This document shows positions 43,383 through 53,881 of a stretch of 64,000 nucleotides of DNA, one piece after another. The DNA is from Carnegiea gigantea (lineage: Eukaryota > Streptophyta > Magnoliopsida > Caryophyllales > Cactaceae). The stretch spans positions 124,001 through 188,000 of the forward strand of contig JAKOGI010000025.1 of NCBI GenBank assembly GCA_029747015.1. Reading direction: 5' to 3'. A program made the position numbers and the translations under genes. A model generated the notes under the pieces. That model was not told where the DNA came from and made no database searches. It saw only the letters and a list, made by a program, of their open reading frames with translations. The stretch's first letter is position 1; every line of letters starts with the position of its first letter.

Positions 43383-44722
43383 ATGTCTTCTATCATGAAG
43401 GTAGATATTCAGAAATTCGATAGGGAGATTAGTTTTAATCTCTGGAAGGTGCAGATGAGAGCGGTTCTCATCCAGCACGGGTTGTGGAAGGTCCTGAAGG
43501 GACCTCATGTCAAACACGAGAAGACAACAGATGAGCAATGGGCTGAAGAACAGAAGAAGCGACGTGGGTCGTTGACGGAGGACGAATGGGAGGAACTGGA
43601 GCTGAAAGCGGTTTCAGCCATACAGTTGTGCTTGCACCACATGTCCTGCGAGAGGTACTTGATAAGACAACTGCGGTGGATCTTTGGGCTCGGCTGGAGG
43701 AACTCTACATGACGAAGAGTCTCGCCAATAAGATCCGTTTGAAGGAAAGGTTGTATACCTTTCGTATGGCTGAAGGTACCCCTGTCCAAAAGCATTTGAA
43801 TGAGTTTAACTCTATTCTTGTTGACTTGGAGAGTCTAGATGTGAAAGTTGAGGATGAGGATAAGGCTATTTTGCTTGTTGTGTCGTTACCCCCTTCTTAT
43901 AAACATTTTAAGGAGATTATGTTATACAGTAGTTCTAATACTATATCGTTCGAAGATGTTAAGTCAAACCTGTTGTCTAAGGAGAAGTTTGATCTTGACA
44001 TTCATGATTCTGCTGAAGGATTAGCAGTAAGGGGTACAACAACTGAAAAGGGGAACGGTAATAGGATTAAGAATCGTTCTAAGTCTAAAAATCCTCATGC
44101 TGGTAAGACCTGCAATTACTGTGGTAAATTGGGTCATATTATTGCTAACTGTTGGAAACTGCAAAAGAAGAAGGAGAAAGAGGAAGATAATTCTCAGGAG
44201 CCTGCTGAAACTTCATTTGCTGAATCTGATTCTGATGGTGACGTTCTGTTTGCTACCTCTACTGAAGGGGGGAGCGATTCTGATTGGATTCTTGATTTTG
44301 GGTGTACCTATCATATGTGTCCTCACAAGGATTGGTTTTCAACATATGATCCAGTTGACTCAACTGTTGTTCACATGGGCAATAATGCCCAATGTAATGT
44401 AACTGGAGTCGGTACTGTTAAAATCAAGACCCATGATGGTGTTATCAGGACTTTATCAAATGTTCGTCATGTTCCTGACTTGAAGTGTAACCTCATCTCG
44501 TTGGGCACCCTTGAATCCAAAGGGTGCAAATATTCAGCTGAAGGTGGAGTTCTGAAGGTCTCAAAGGGCAGTAAGATTCTGCTGAAGGGTTTGAGGCAAG
44601 GAGGCCTCTATGTCTTGCAGGCATCTAATGTGGCAGGTTATATGAAGGAAAGTTCATATAAATCATCTTCTAGAGCTAAGTTCAAGCATTGCTTGGACTC
44701 AGTTGGTGTCCACAGCCATTGA
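43383..44722 (+). pseudogene. gag-pol: gag-protease reading frame of the nested element, fused to the pol C-terminus
   Basis: ATG at 43383 starts a Tork-type gag (KFDREISFNLWKVQMRAVLI, WEELELKAVSAIQLCL). A one-base loss near 43637 shifts the frame. The second frame continues with REVLDKTTAVDLWARLEELY, KSLANKIRLKERLYTFRMAE and ILLVVSLPPSYKHFKEIMLY, then the zinc knuckle CNYCGKLGHIIANCW. The protease region reads WILDFGCTYHMCPHKDWF, where the usual D-S-G active triad has become D-F-G. It goes on to HDGVIRTLSNVRHVPDLKCN and LLKGLRQGGLYVLQASN. Then, still open, it jumps to AKFKHCLDSVGVHSH and stop, which is the normal last piece of pol. The deletion of integrase, RT and RNase H is therefore in frame, near 44660-44680. 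Confidence 0.82.
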
Positions 44723-44766
44723 AGGCCCTGCGGGGCATAGCCCCATAGGGGGCATCACCCTTAGGG
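44716..44766 (+). repeat. GC-rich hairpin after the pol stop of the nested element
   Basis: GGCCCTGCGGGGCATAGCCC and CCATAGGGGGCATCACCC form nested short inverted repeats (GGGGC/GCCCC, GGGTG-type pairs) within 50 bases. It lies between the pol stop and the polypurine tract. Confidence 0.5.
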
Positions 44767-44822
44767 GTGAGACGACGGCGACGGAAAGTTGGTGATTGGA
44801 GATTTTGGTCCAAGGTGGAGAT

Positions 44823-45419
44823 TGTTAGGTTTTATGGCCCAAAATTCGAGTACCGGCACGGTGAGACGACGCTGCACGAGCACGGGCGTGCCACGATGAA
44901 GGAGCACCAAGCCGAGAGGGGCAGAAAATTGGCACGGGGGTGCCGTGCCACGTGGCACTGGGTGACCGTGTCACGTGTCTTTTCGCCGCCTCTTTCGGAT
45001 GGCGGCTAGGGTTTCTGTCTCCGAGGAGAATTCCTCCTGGCGGCTAGGGTTCTACTTTAAAGGGAAAACTCCTGCTGTTTAGACCTTATATAAAGGGGGT
45101 CAAGCTAAGGTTCTAGATCACTCCAGTACTCATAAACACATTGAGAGGTAAAAGTAGTTTGTGAGAGATTACAATAGAGAAAGATTGTAAGTCTACTCTT
45201 AGATCGAATCACTGAGGTGATTGTGATCGTGGTGTACTTTCCTGCTCATAGTGGATTGTTTTGGTGTTGTCGCCGTCCGTGGTTTTTCCCACATTGGGTT
45301 TTCCACGTTAAATCTCTTGTCTTCTTATTTCTGTTTTTCTGTTATTCTACTTGAAGTCTGAATCTCTAACTCATCCTATCGCTTCCGCTATTATTGTTGC
45401 TCTAATATTTTTCCTAACA
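44823..45419 (+). repeat. 3' LTR of the nested element
   Basis: Preceded by a purine-rich CCAAGGTGGAGAT tract (about 44810-44822). TATA box at 45087-45093. Pairs with 42757-43356. Confidence 0.92.
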
Positions 45420-46402
45420 GTCTGGACTCACAATCTCTCTTGAATGCCAAGTTAAGCACACGAAATTTACCCTCACTGAGTCTGTCTCAAACACAATACT
45501 TGACCTTCTCTCCGTACCCCCGCCTTCTCTGTCCCAGACTGAAGCCCGAAATCGATGCTTAACTGACTTTGCCAACCCCTACAGTCAGACCAACCCTGCT
45601 CATATGTCATCCCACATCCTCAAAACGGATCGCCGCTTGCTGTACTATGTCATTATTTGAACAATTCTGCCCAAGTCCCATTCGACTGACAGTGTCGACC
45701 CTAAGACACTTGAACTTATTTATCTGCTCATGACTAGTAAACCTATCAACTTTGCCCGTTACATCCTTGGAACCATAGCCAAGGTTGGCTCCATAAACCA
45801 TCCTGCCCCATTGCCCTATTCAAATCCCTTGAAGTTTGTGTTCAAACACTTCGAAGTCTGCTTTACCCATGAGCTTCTAGAAACCAAACCCGTGCCCGTC
45901 ATCGCTCTTGCCTCCCTCAAAAACATCCAGTTCTTCCAAACTCCTTCTGGAGAATGGAAATTTGTTGAAGAAATGACTCCCGAGGAAGTCACGCCTGTCT
46001 CCAAGAAGTTTGGTCAGCATGTTAAACCCCGGGTCAGCTCCTCTTCCATCACTCCTCCACCCTCCATACTTGGTCAAGTTATGGACCTTGATGAGCATCT
46101 TTATGAACTCCAAGAAATAGCGGACAAGCTTGATTACATTCTAGTTCAGCATACTGATGCTTTAGATGGCATTGCACAATCAGGCCACCTTACATAACCG
46201 CCTCACGGACATGCAATCATCTCTCACTCAACACCTCTCTGCGCTAAACCAGAAGGTAGACAATCTTCTTCGCATACGCAGCATCACTCACCGCGGTGCT
46301 ACCAAAAGTGTCCCCCTGACTGCTGACGAACAAGCCCAATGTGCCAACTCTGCCACTCACCTCATCAAAGCAGCTCACAACTCCTCCCAATCCAGGATCT
46401 AA

Positions 46403-46861
46403 TCTCCTTTCCCCTTGTTTTCTTTTGCATTTCGTTTTCCTGGTTCTGTTGGTATGCTCAAACATTTTTTGTGTCCCGTAATTCTCTCCTTTTTGATGAA
46501 AGAGGGGGAGAACTTATGTCAGTTAGTAACGCTTTAACTTTGCTAGTAGCATCTTAACCTCGTTAGTAGTACTTTACCCTTTATTATTCCACGAACTTGC
46601 TTAAAGGTTATGCGTATCCTTATATCTCTATTACCCATCTGTGACGTTACTTTAACCTTGTGAAGTTACTTACCTTGCCAAGTCACATCTATTTCGCTAA
46701 ATGGTTTAACTGGTAGCTCAAAATACTTGGATCACATACATTCTCAATATTTCACATGTTTGTGACAAATTCAGCATCACACCAATGTGTTTATGTCATG
46801 CCACATTGAAAATCATCTGCTCAACGTGATATACCTAAATCAGTTAATTCTGGCTTTCATC
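46403..46861 (+). other. Untranslated 3' region of the SIRE-like element
   Basis: No coding sequence; AT-rich region between the extra coding region and the polypurine tract, with a GAGGGGGAG block at 46503. Confidence 0.55.
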
Positions 46862-46874
46862 AAAAAGGAGGAGA
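46862..46874 (+). promoter_or_regulatory. Polypurine tract of the SIRE-like element
   Basis: AAAAAGGAGGAGA immediately before the 3' LTR, the primer site for plus-strand DNA synthesis. A second purine block GAAAGAGGGGGAGAA lies at 46499-46513. Confidence 0.8.
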
Positions 46875-46875
46875 T

Positions 46876-47877
46876 TGTTGACTCCCGTAGTAACCAAGGA
46901 AGTTTTGATGAAACGCAAAATTAATTAACACTTGGCAAGAGATTAGTACACAAACAAAAGAGATGCGTGGGCTTGGTTGATTCAATTGAAAGACAAACCG
47001 AATATTAAAATACAAGCCGGCATCCATGAAAAATGTGGATAATATGTACATAGAAAATATGTGTATGAGATCTTATTTGATTAAACTTGATTGCTAGAAT
47101 AAAAACAATTAAGGAATTCACTTGGCTGCATTAAGAAGTCTTGGAAATTATATTTTATACTCCTTGATATCCTCCAGCAATGAAATGAAAAATAAAGCAA
47201 ATTAGGCAAGCTTCTTATCTTGACTGAAGGACACTCTGAGATTACTTGCTGCAGAGAAAGAATTACAGTGAATAAATTTTTAAGGCAAGGAGCTAAATCA
47301 TATCAATCAAGACCATGAAAGGAGGCAAGAAAATAAAGTCAAATGCTGTCAAGAAGAAGACAGGATCCGGAAAATCAGTATCAGATTGGCTTGATCAGAA
47401 TTGTCTTCTTGGCTTTCCTCCAGAACTGAGTATAAATAGAGGACAAATGGACGTGCTGCAACATGGTGAAAAAGAAGCAAGTGTGCAACAACATTAACAA
47501 CCTTCATTCAAACTATTGAGTACTATTTTGTGACAAAGAGCTGTTGAGCGACTTTGAGGAAATCATTGTTAAGGAGTGAACTTGAGAGTTGGTGTGAGGT
47601 CACAACTCTTCCTGTACTTTAATCAAGAGGTTGATTTAAAGTATATGGGATCTCTAGAGTGAGGTAACTTTGAGAGATTGAGAGTTCATCTTAATAAGAA
47701 TTTTGCTAGAATTGGATAACTGTAGGCGGGGACCTAAGCATGTTGGAGGCCCAACCTCGTTAAAACATCGTTGTGTCTCTTGTCTATTTTATTTCTACAT
47801 TTAATTTTGCTTCAAAATTTGTTTTTAAATTTTGTACGATCTTCCGATTCACCCCTTTAGGACGATTCGACTCTTCA
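46876..47877 (+). repeat. 3' LTR of the SIRE-like element
   Basis: TG...CA termini, pairs with 35634-36649. An intact TATAAATA is at 47431-47438. Confidence 0.92.
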
Positions 47878-48445
47878 CCATTGCTAGTCTTGCCATCCCT
47901 CAGGGCATTAGCTATGCCAAGCTCGCAAATTTGCCTCCCATCCTCGGCCTGTGTAAGTTAAAGTTTACGATATACGATGCTTACATTTTCTTCACCATAC
48001 ACTTTTGTAAGAAGATGGTATCATTGTTTGTATAGTGTTCGTATCCTTTATTTCCATATCATAAAAATTATTTTTATTTTTTAGATTAAATAAAAACTTA
48101 TTGATATTGACATATATGAACAAATTAAATTAAATCTAAAACTCCGTATACATAAGGAATCATGCATCTATAATTTGTTTGTTTGATGTGCACATATAAT
48201 TAAAGATATGTTATTATTATCGACATTCAACGTAACACTCATCAACATTCATCATTAATCTACTCTGAGCAAAATTGTCATCTTTTCAAGACGTAATCTC
48301 AGCATTGATTGGCATTAATCAGTATCAATTAGTATTAATCAACCTTCATCAGTAATGAATTACTTATGATAAGTTGAGAAGAATAGGTTCTAATTAAGTA
48401 AATACACAGGCATGTAATATTATCAATTTACACTTATCCATATGT

Positions 48446-48732
48446 GGCAAAAACATGTGCTATTTTCGGCCCTTCATCAATTTTTGATGGATCCGACCAA
48501 TTTTTTTGACGGAATTTTCGACAGAATTAGCTATTTCCAATGGAATTTTGGACGGGATTAGTCATGTTTGATTGGTTATCCGACATGCCCGGCAATTTTT
48601 TTTCAACGATTGAATTTTTGATCATGTTTCTGTCTGATTCCATTGGACATTTCGTCAGAAAATCCTCCCCACAATCGAATTTCTGATAGGTTTCTATCAG
48701 AAATTCAGTTGAAATAAGAATGCATTTTCTTG
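48446..48732. mobile_element. CACTA-like relic in intron 1 of SULTR copy 2
   Basis: Counterpart of 1262-1545, at the same place in intron 1 and with the same TTTTTTTGACGGAATTTTCG and CGTCAGAAAATCC motif style. It also ends GAATGCATTTTCTTG. Confidence 0.5.
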
Positions 48733-48828
48733 ATAATCAAGTATACTTGACTATTTACTAAATCAAAGATATTTTTCTCACTTTTTTTTAGAAAAAAACT
48801 CAAGCATATATGAAACCGACCAAATAGA

Positions 48829-49208
48829 TGTTAAATTAAGTAAACTCACTTTTTTGGCAAATACATTTTTTTTTTAGGATTATTTGAAAGGAAATTATAG
48901 AAAGTAGGATTTTCACTCATTGCTTCCTATCTTTAGGTGAAATGTTTTGTATAAATTCTTACATTTACGTTGTAATTAATCATCCCATTCTAAGAGCGAA
49001 AAAACAAAGAGAAAAGGAAGAGAGAAAGAAGCATAAGAATTGTAGAGAGAAAAAATATTGTTTCTCCTATTAATTTTTCTTAATGCTTGTTCACTCTCCT
49101 TGTAATATCTCTTTCGTACCTTAATTCTTGCCATTGTCAATTTCTATTTTCTCAACCTTTATTTTAGCAGCGTAAGATACAGATTTCTGTAATCTTCGGA
49201 ACCTAACA
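48829..49208 (+). repeat. 5' LTR of the Tork-like element
   Basis: TG...CA termini; TATAAAT at 48950-48956. Differs from the 3' LTR at only a few bases. Confidence 0.95.
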
Positions 49209-49209
49209 G

Positions 49210-49222
49210 TGGTATCAGAGCC
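49210..49222 (+). promoter_or_regulatory. Primer-binding site of the Tork-like element
   Basis: TGGTATCAGAGCC, complementary to initiator tRNA-Met, one base after the 5' LTR. Confidence 0.92.
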
Positions 49223-49247
49223 AAGTTAATTTATATTATTCAATATC

Positions 49248-49847
49248 ATGGCGGCAAAATATGAGATTGAGAAGTTCAATGGGAGTAATTTCTCTCTTTG
49301 GAAATTGAAAATGAAGGCAGTATTAAGGAAAGACCATTGCATAGCAGCAATTGAGGTCAGACCTGAAGGATTAGCTGATGACAAATGGAAAGAGATAGAT
49401 AACAATGCTATTGCTAATTTGCATTTGGCATTAGCAGATTCAGTTTTATCAAGTGTCGCAGAGAAAACGAATGCGAAGGAAATCTGGGATGCACTCACCA
49501 GATTGTATGAGACAAAGTCACTCCATAATAAGATATTCTTGAAAAGAAAGCTTTATACTCTTCGAATGAGTGAATCCATATCGGTAACGGATCACATCAA
49601 CAATCTAAATACGCTATTTTCAAAACTTGCGGCGATGGATTATAATATAAAAGAAAACGAGCGTGCAGAGCTTCTACTTCAAAGTCTCCCAGACTCGTAT
49701 GATCAGCTCATCATCAATTTGACAAACAATGTGCTTACGGACTTTCTAGACTTCAATGATGTTGCAGCCGCTGTCCTACAAGAGGAATCTAGGCGCAAAA
49801 GTAATGAAGATAGATCGTTTTTTCACAACAAACAGAGGCATTATTGA
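49248..49847 (+). CDS. gag: gag of the Tork-like element
   Basis: ATG at 49248 gives MAAKYEIEKFNGSNFSLWKL, the classic copia gag start. The UBN2 domain continues with KEIWDALTRLYETKSLHNKI, FLKRKLYTLRMSESISVTDH and ELLLQSLPDSYDQLIINLTN. The frame ends at a TGA at 49845-49847 before the zinc knuckle, which lies in the next frame. In relatives gag and pol are one continuous frame, so an indel between about 49810 and 49847 (near a T6 run) has separated them. Gag forms the particle that packages element RNA. The product would lack its nucleocapsid. Confidence 0.9.
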   Translation: MAAKYEIEKFNGSNFSLWKLKMKAVLRKDHCIAAIEVRPEGLADDKWKEIDNNAIANLHLALADSVLSSVAEKTNAKEIWDALTRLYETKSLHNKIFLKRKLYTLRMSESISVTDHINNLNTLFSKLAAMDYNIKENERAELLLQSLPDSYDQLIINLTNNVLTDFLDFNDVAAAVLQEESRRKSNEDRSFFHNKQRHY

Positions 49848-49849
49848 CG

Positions 49850-52800
49850 ATGAGAGGAAGATCAACGGAGCGCAACTCCAGTGGGAGCCAAAATCCTGGG
49901 AGATCAAAGTCACGAAGCAAGAAATATATCAAATGTCACTTTTGTGGCAAAAGAGGACATATTAAACGAGATTGTTGGAATTACAAGAAGAGCATAGAAA
50001 AGACTTCCGAAGCAACAAGCTCTCAAGGATGTGTTGCTAGTCCATCAGATGATGGAGAAATCTTATGTGTAGACGCATCAATAACTCCTAAAGCAAATTC
50101 ACTCACTGATATTTGGGTACTAGATTCAGGAGCAACATGGCACATGACACCTCGAAGGGATTGGTTTCACTCATATAAACCTATCCCTGAAGGATATGTG
50201 TTCATGGGAGATGATAGTGCTTTGGAGATTGTTGGTATTGGCACCATCAAATTGATGATGCATGATGGAATCGTCCGTACTATCCAAGAGGTACGACATG
50301 TGAAAGGCCTAAAGAAAAATTTATTATCTATTGGGCAATTTGATGATCTTGGGCTTAAGACCCAAATTGCAAATGGTCTTATGAAAGTTGTCAAAGGTGC
50401 ACTCATTGTGATGAAGGCAGAGAAGACCTCATCCAAACTATTCGTGCTTCAAGGACGTACGTTAAAATATGGAGATGCAAGTATCGCTTCTACCAATCAA
50501 GAAGAATCAACGATAAAATGGCATTATAAACTAGGCCACATGTCCGAACGTGGTATAAAGATTCTTGCAGAACGTAATCTCCTACCAGGACTCACATCGG
50601 TAAACTTACTGTTTTGTGAGCATTGTGTCGTAAGTAAGCAGAGTAGATTAAAGTTTGGAAAATCTGCTGCCAAGAGCAAACATATACTAGACTTGATTCA
50701 TTCTGACGTGTGGGAATCACCAGTTACTTCCCTAGGAGGAGCAAAATATTTTGTTTCATTTATTGATGATTACTCTAGGAGAATATGGGTGTACCCAATC
50801 AAGAAAAAGTTGGATGTGTTTTCAGTATTCAAGGAATTCAGAGCTCGAGTGGAACTTGAATCTGGAAAAAGAATTAAGTGTTTGAGGACAGATAATGGAG
50901 GAGAATACATAGACGGTGATTTCCTAGCATTTTGCAAACATGAAGGTATTCAAAGACAATTCACAGTTGTCGACACACCTCAGCAAAATGGTGTAGCTGA
51001 GCGGATGAATAGAACTCTCTTGGAAAGAACAAGAGCTATGTTGAGAACTGCAAGACTGTCAAAGTCTTTTTGGGCAGAAGCAGTCAAAACTGCCAGCTAT
51101 GTAATAAATCGATCACCCTCAACAGCTATCGATTTAAGGACTCCAATGGAGATGTGGAATGGAAAGCCAGTCAATTATTCTTCTTTACATGTATTTGGAT
51201 GTCCCGTATATGTAATGTGCAAATCCCAAGAAAGAACAAAGTTGGATCCGAAATCCAGAAGATGTATATTCATGGGTTATGCTGACGGTGTTAAGGGGTA
51301 TCGCCTATGGGATCCCACTGCCCGCAAGGTTATTGTCAGTAGAGATGTTATATTTGCAGAAGAAGAGCTACAAGATAAAGATACGTCTAAAGAGACTACA
51401 ACAGTACATATAGTTGATGAGTCTAAAAAGAATGATTCTTCTGAAGCAGAGCTAGAACAAGAGGAACAAGAGCCAGATAGGGTAAACGATACAGAACTTC
51501 GACGATCACATCGTCAAACTAAAAAACCTTCATGGCACTCAGATTATGTTATGGCAAGCCATGATGTGTACTGTCTTCTATCAGAAGATGGAGAGCCATC
51601 CACTTTTGAAAGGGCTCTGAATAGCCCACATGCTTCTCTGTGGATGATAGCAATGCAAGAAGAAATGGAAGCCTTACATAGAATAAGACATGGGAACTTG
51701 TGCCACTTCCACAAGGAAGGAAAGCCATTGGTAACAAATGGGTCTATAAGATCAAACGAGATGGTAATGATCAAGTAGAAAGATATCGTGCAAGATTAGT
51801 GGCAAAAGGATATGCTCAGAAAGAAGGTATTGACTTTAATGAGATATTTTCTCCAGTTGTTAGACTTACAACTATAAGAGTAGTCCTGGCTATGTGTGCT
51901 AAATTTGATTTACATCTAGAACAGTTGGACGTAAAGACAGCTTTTCTTCATGGAGAACTTGAAGAAGAGATATATATGCTCCAACCAGAAGGGTTTAAAG
52001 AAAAAGGAAAAGAAAACTTGGTTTGCAAGTTAACCAAATCTCTGTACGGTCTAAAGCAGGCGCCAAGGTGTTGGTACAAGAGATTTGATTCCTTCATTAT
52101 TAGCCTTAGATACAACAGACTTAATTCAGACCATTGTGTATATCACAAGAGGTTTGGGGACAATGATTTCATCATTTTGTTGTTGTATGTGGATGACATA
52201 TTGGTTGTAAGCCCCAACAAAGATCGAGTCCAAGAATTAAAGGCACAATTGGCTAGGGAATTTGATATGAAGGATCTAGGACCAGCAAACAAGATTTTAG
52301 GGATGCAAATACACCGAGATAGAGACGTTAGGAAGATATGGCTTTCTCAAAAGAATTATGTGAACAAAATCTTGCGACGCTTCAATATGCAAGATTGTAA
52401 GCCAATTTCTACCCCACTTCCTATCAATTATAAATTATCCTCAAGTATGAGCCCTAGCAGCGAAGCTGAAAGGATAGAAATGTCTCGAGTGCCGTATGCA
52501 TCAGCAGTGGGCAGCCTAATGTATGCCATGATCTGTACAAGACCAGCTATTGCTCAAGCAGTAGGGGTGGTCAGTAGATTTATGGCAAATCCTGGTAGAG
52601 AGCATTGGAATACTGTGAAAAGGATCCTGAGATATGTTAAAGGAACCTCAGATGTGGCATTATGCTTTGAAGGATCGGAGTTTATAGTCAAAGGATATGT
52701 TGACTCTGATTTTGCAGGTGATCTTGATAAAAGGAAATCTACTACAGGCTATGTGTTTACTCTTGTAGGTGGTGCAGTAAGCTGGGTATCAAAGCTGCAA

Positions 52801-53205
52801 ACTGTTGTAGCATTGTCTACTACAGAAGCTGAATATATGGCAGCTACTGAAGCTTGCAAAGAAGCAATTTGGATAAAAAGATTAATGGAAGAACTTGGAT
52901 ACATGCAGCAAAAGATTCATGTGTATTGCGATAGTCAAAGTGCTTTGCATATTGCCCGAAATCCAAGTTCTCATTCGAGGACTAAACACATTGATGTTCA
53001 ATATCATTTTGTCCGAGAAGTAGTAGAGGAAGGAAGTGTGGATATGCAAAAGATTCACACCAAAGATAACCTAGCAGATATTATGACCAAGCCAGTTAAT
53101 TCTAACAAGTTCATATGGTGCAGATCCTCGTATGGCTTGTTCGAATATATAAGCTACATGACAGTTGCCAAAAAAGTGACTTTAAGTGGGAGATTGTTAA
53201 ATTAA
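49850..53205 (+). pseudogene. pol: Zinc knuckle and pol of the Tork-like element, one frameshift
   Basis: The frame opens with MRGRSTERNSSGSQNPGRSK and the knuckle CHFCGKRGHIKRDCW. Protease: VLDSGATWHMTPRRDWF keeps D-S-G. Integrase: WHYKLGHMSERGIK and CEHCVVSKQSR form the HHCC site; core acids appear in LIHSDVWESP, LRTDNGGEYI and PQQNGVAERMNRTLLERTR. After EALHR a one-base loss near 51682 shifts the frame; the downstream frame continues WELVPLPQGRKAIGNKWVYK. RT: ARLVAKGYAQKEGIDFNEIF, LDVKTAFLHGELEEEIYMLQ and the YVDDILVVS box at about 52186-52212. RNase H: GYVDSDFAGDLDKRKSTTGY, STTEAEYMAATEACKEAIW and YCDSQSALHIARNPSSHSRT. All catalytic residues I can check are present; only the two frame breaks stop it. 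Confidence 0.93.
53181..53193 (+). promoter_or_regulatory. Polypurine tract of the Tork-like element
   Basis: AAGTGGGAGA directly before the 3' LTR. Confidence 0.8.
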
Positions 53206-53573
53206 GTAAACTCACTTTTTTGGCAAATACATTTTTTTTTAGGATTATTTGAAAGGAAATTATAGAAAGTAGGATTTTCACTCATTGCTTCCTATCTTTA
53301 GGTGAGATGTTTTGTATAAATTCTTACATTTACGTTGTAATTAATCATCCCATTCTAAGAGCGAAAAAACAAAGAGAAAAGGAAGAGAGAAAGAAGCATA
53401 AGAATTGTAGAGAGAAAAAATATTGTTTCTCCTATTAATTTTTCTTAATGCTTGTTCACTCTCCTTGTAATATCTCTTTCGTACCTTAATTCTTGCCATT
53501 GTCAATTTCTATTTTCTCAACCTTTATTTTAGCAGCATGAGATACAGATTTCTGTAATCTTCGGAACCTAACA
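53195..53573 (+). repeat. 3' LTR of the Tork-like element
   Basis: Pairs with 48829-49208; for example AGCAGCGTAAG in the 5' copy is AGCAGCATGAG here. Confidence 0.95.
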
Positions 53574-53881
53574 ATAGAGAGATTAATCCTACTTGAAAGA
53601 AAATTTATAATTTGAATACATCATTTAATTTTTTGGTTCATTATTAAATAAATGATTAAATGTGGATGTATAGATTCAAGCTTTATACCACCATTGGTGT
53701 ACGCGACGATGGGGAGCTCAAGAGATTCGGCAGTGGGGACATCAGCAGTAGCATCGCTGTTAATGGGGTCAATGCTCAGTAGAGTTGTGAATCCTACTGG
53801 TAATCCTAAGCTTTTCCTTCGCCTTGCTTTTACTGCCACCCTTATTGCTGGAATTTTCCAAGCTGCTCTTGGGCTATTAAG

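Larger units (their letters stand above)
42757..45419 (+). mobile_element. Nested, deleted Tork-like Ty1/copia element, 2.66 kb
   Basis: LTRs of 600 and 597 bp start TGTTAGGTTTTATGG and end TTTTTCCTAACA. The direct repeat GTCTG flanks it (42752-42756 and 45420-45424), so it jumped into the extra region of the SIRE-like element. It has a canonical primer-binding site, gag, a protease part and the extreme C-terminus of pol, but no integrase, RT or RNase H domain. It would need another element for mobilisation. The LTRs are very similar but differ at scattered bases. Confidence 0.92.
42138..46402 (+). pseudogene. Extra 3' coding region of the SIRE-like element (env-position ORF), broken and interrupted
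   Basis: After pol, and before the 3' LTR, a proline- and serine-rich N-terminus starts at ATG 42138 (MAPKTKGLKSSSTLANRRPP). Similarity of style continues to about 42751, where the nested element interrupts; it resumes at 45425. The right part reads TLELIYLLMTSKPINFARYI, NPLKFVFKHFEVCFTHELLE and a heptad-like tail, DEHLYELQEIADKLDYILVQ and LHNRLTDMQSSLTQHLSALN. This layout (low-complexity front, conserved middle, coiled-coil end) is what SIRE elements carry in the envelope position. No transmembrane helix is evident, so an envelope function is not supported. Stops and frameshifts are frequent. Composition is richer in G+C near 42050-42500 than in the flanks. Confidence 0.6.
35634..47877 (+). 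mobile_element. SIRE/Maximus-like Ty1/copia element, 12.2 kb, in SULTR exon 1
   Basis: Two long LTRs (1016 and 1002 bp) begin TGTTGACTCC and end GACTCTTCA. The 5-bp direct repeat CCATT flanks the element (35629-35633 and 47878-47882), and copy 1 of the transporter gives the uninterrupted site. Order inside: primer-binding site, gag, protease, integrase, RT, RNase H, a long extra coding region after pol, and a polypurine tract. The copia order (integrase before RT), the roughly 1-kb LTRs and the extra 3' region point to the SIRE lineage. A second retroelement (42757-45419) sits in the extra region. Frames are heavily broken, so it cannot transpose by itself. Confidence 0.9.
48829..53573 (+). 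mobile_element. Tork/TNT1-like Ty1/copia element, 4.75 kb, in SULTR intron 1
   Basis: LTRs of 380 and 379 bp (TGTTAAATTAAG...CGGAACCTAACA) are nearly identical. The direct repeat ATAGA flanks the element (48824-48828 and 53574-53578); copy 1 near 1634-1638 shows the single, uninterrupted ATAGA. Gag, protease, integrase, RT and RNase H are all present in copia order. Only two single-base-scale frame disruptions were found. It is the youngest-looking complete element here. Confidence 0.95.

Noticed and set aside
44767..45009. ORFs in the LTRs of the nested element
   Set aside because: They lie in LTR and leader sequence with palindromic GTGCCACG motifs; no protein pattern.
49844..49849. Start of the Tork pol frame at TTG 49844
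   Set aside because: Not an ATG; relatives translate gag and pol as one frame, so this is a break caused by an indel.
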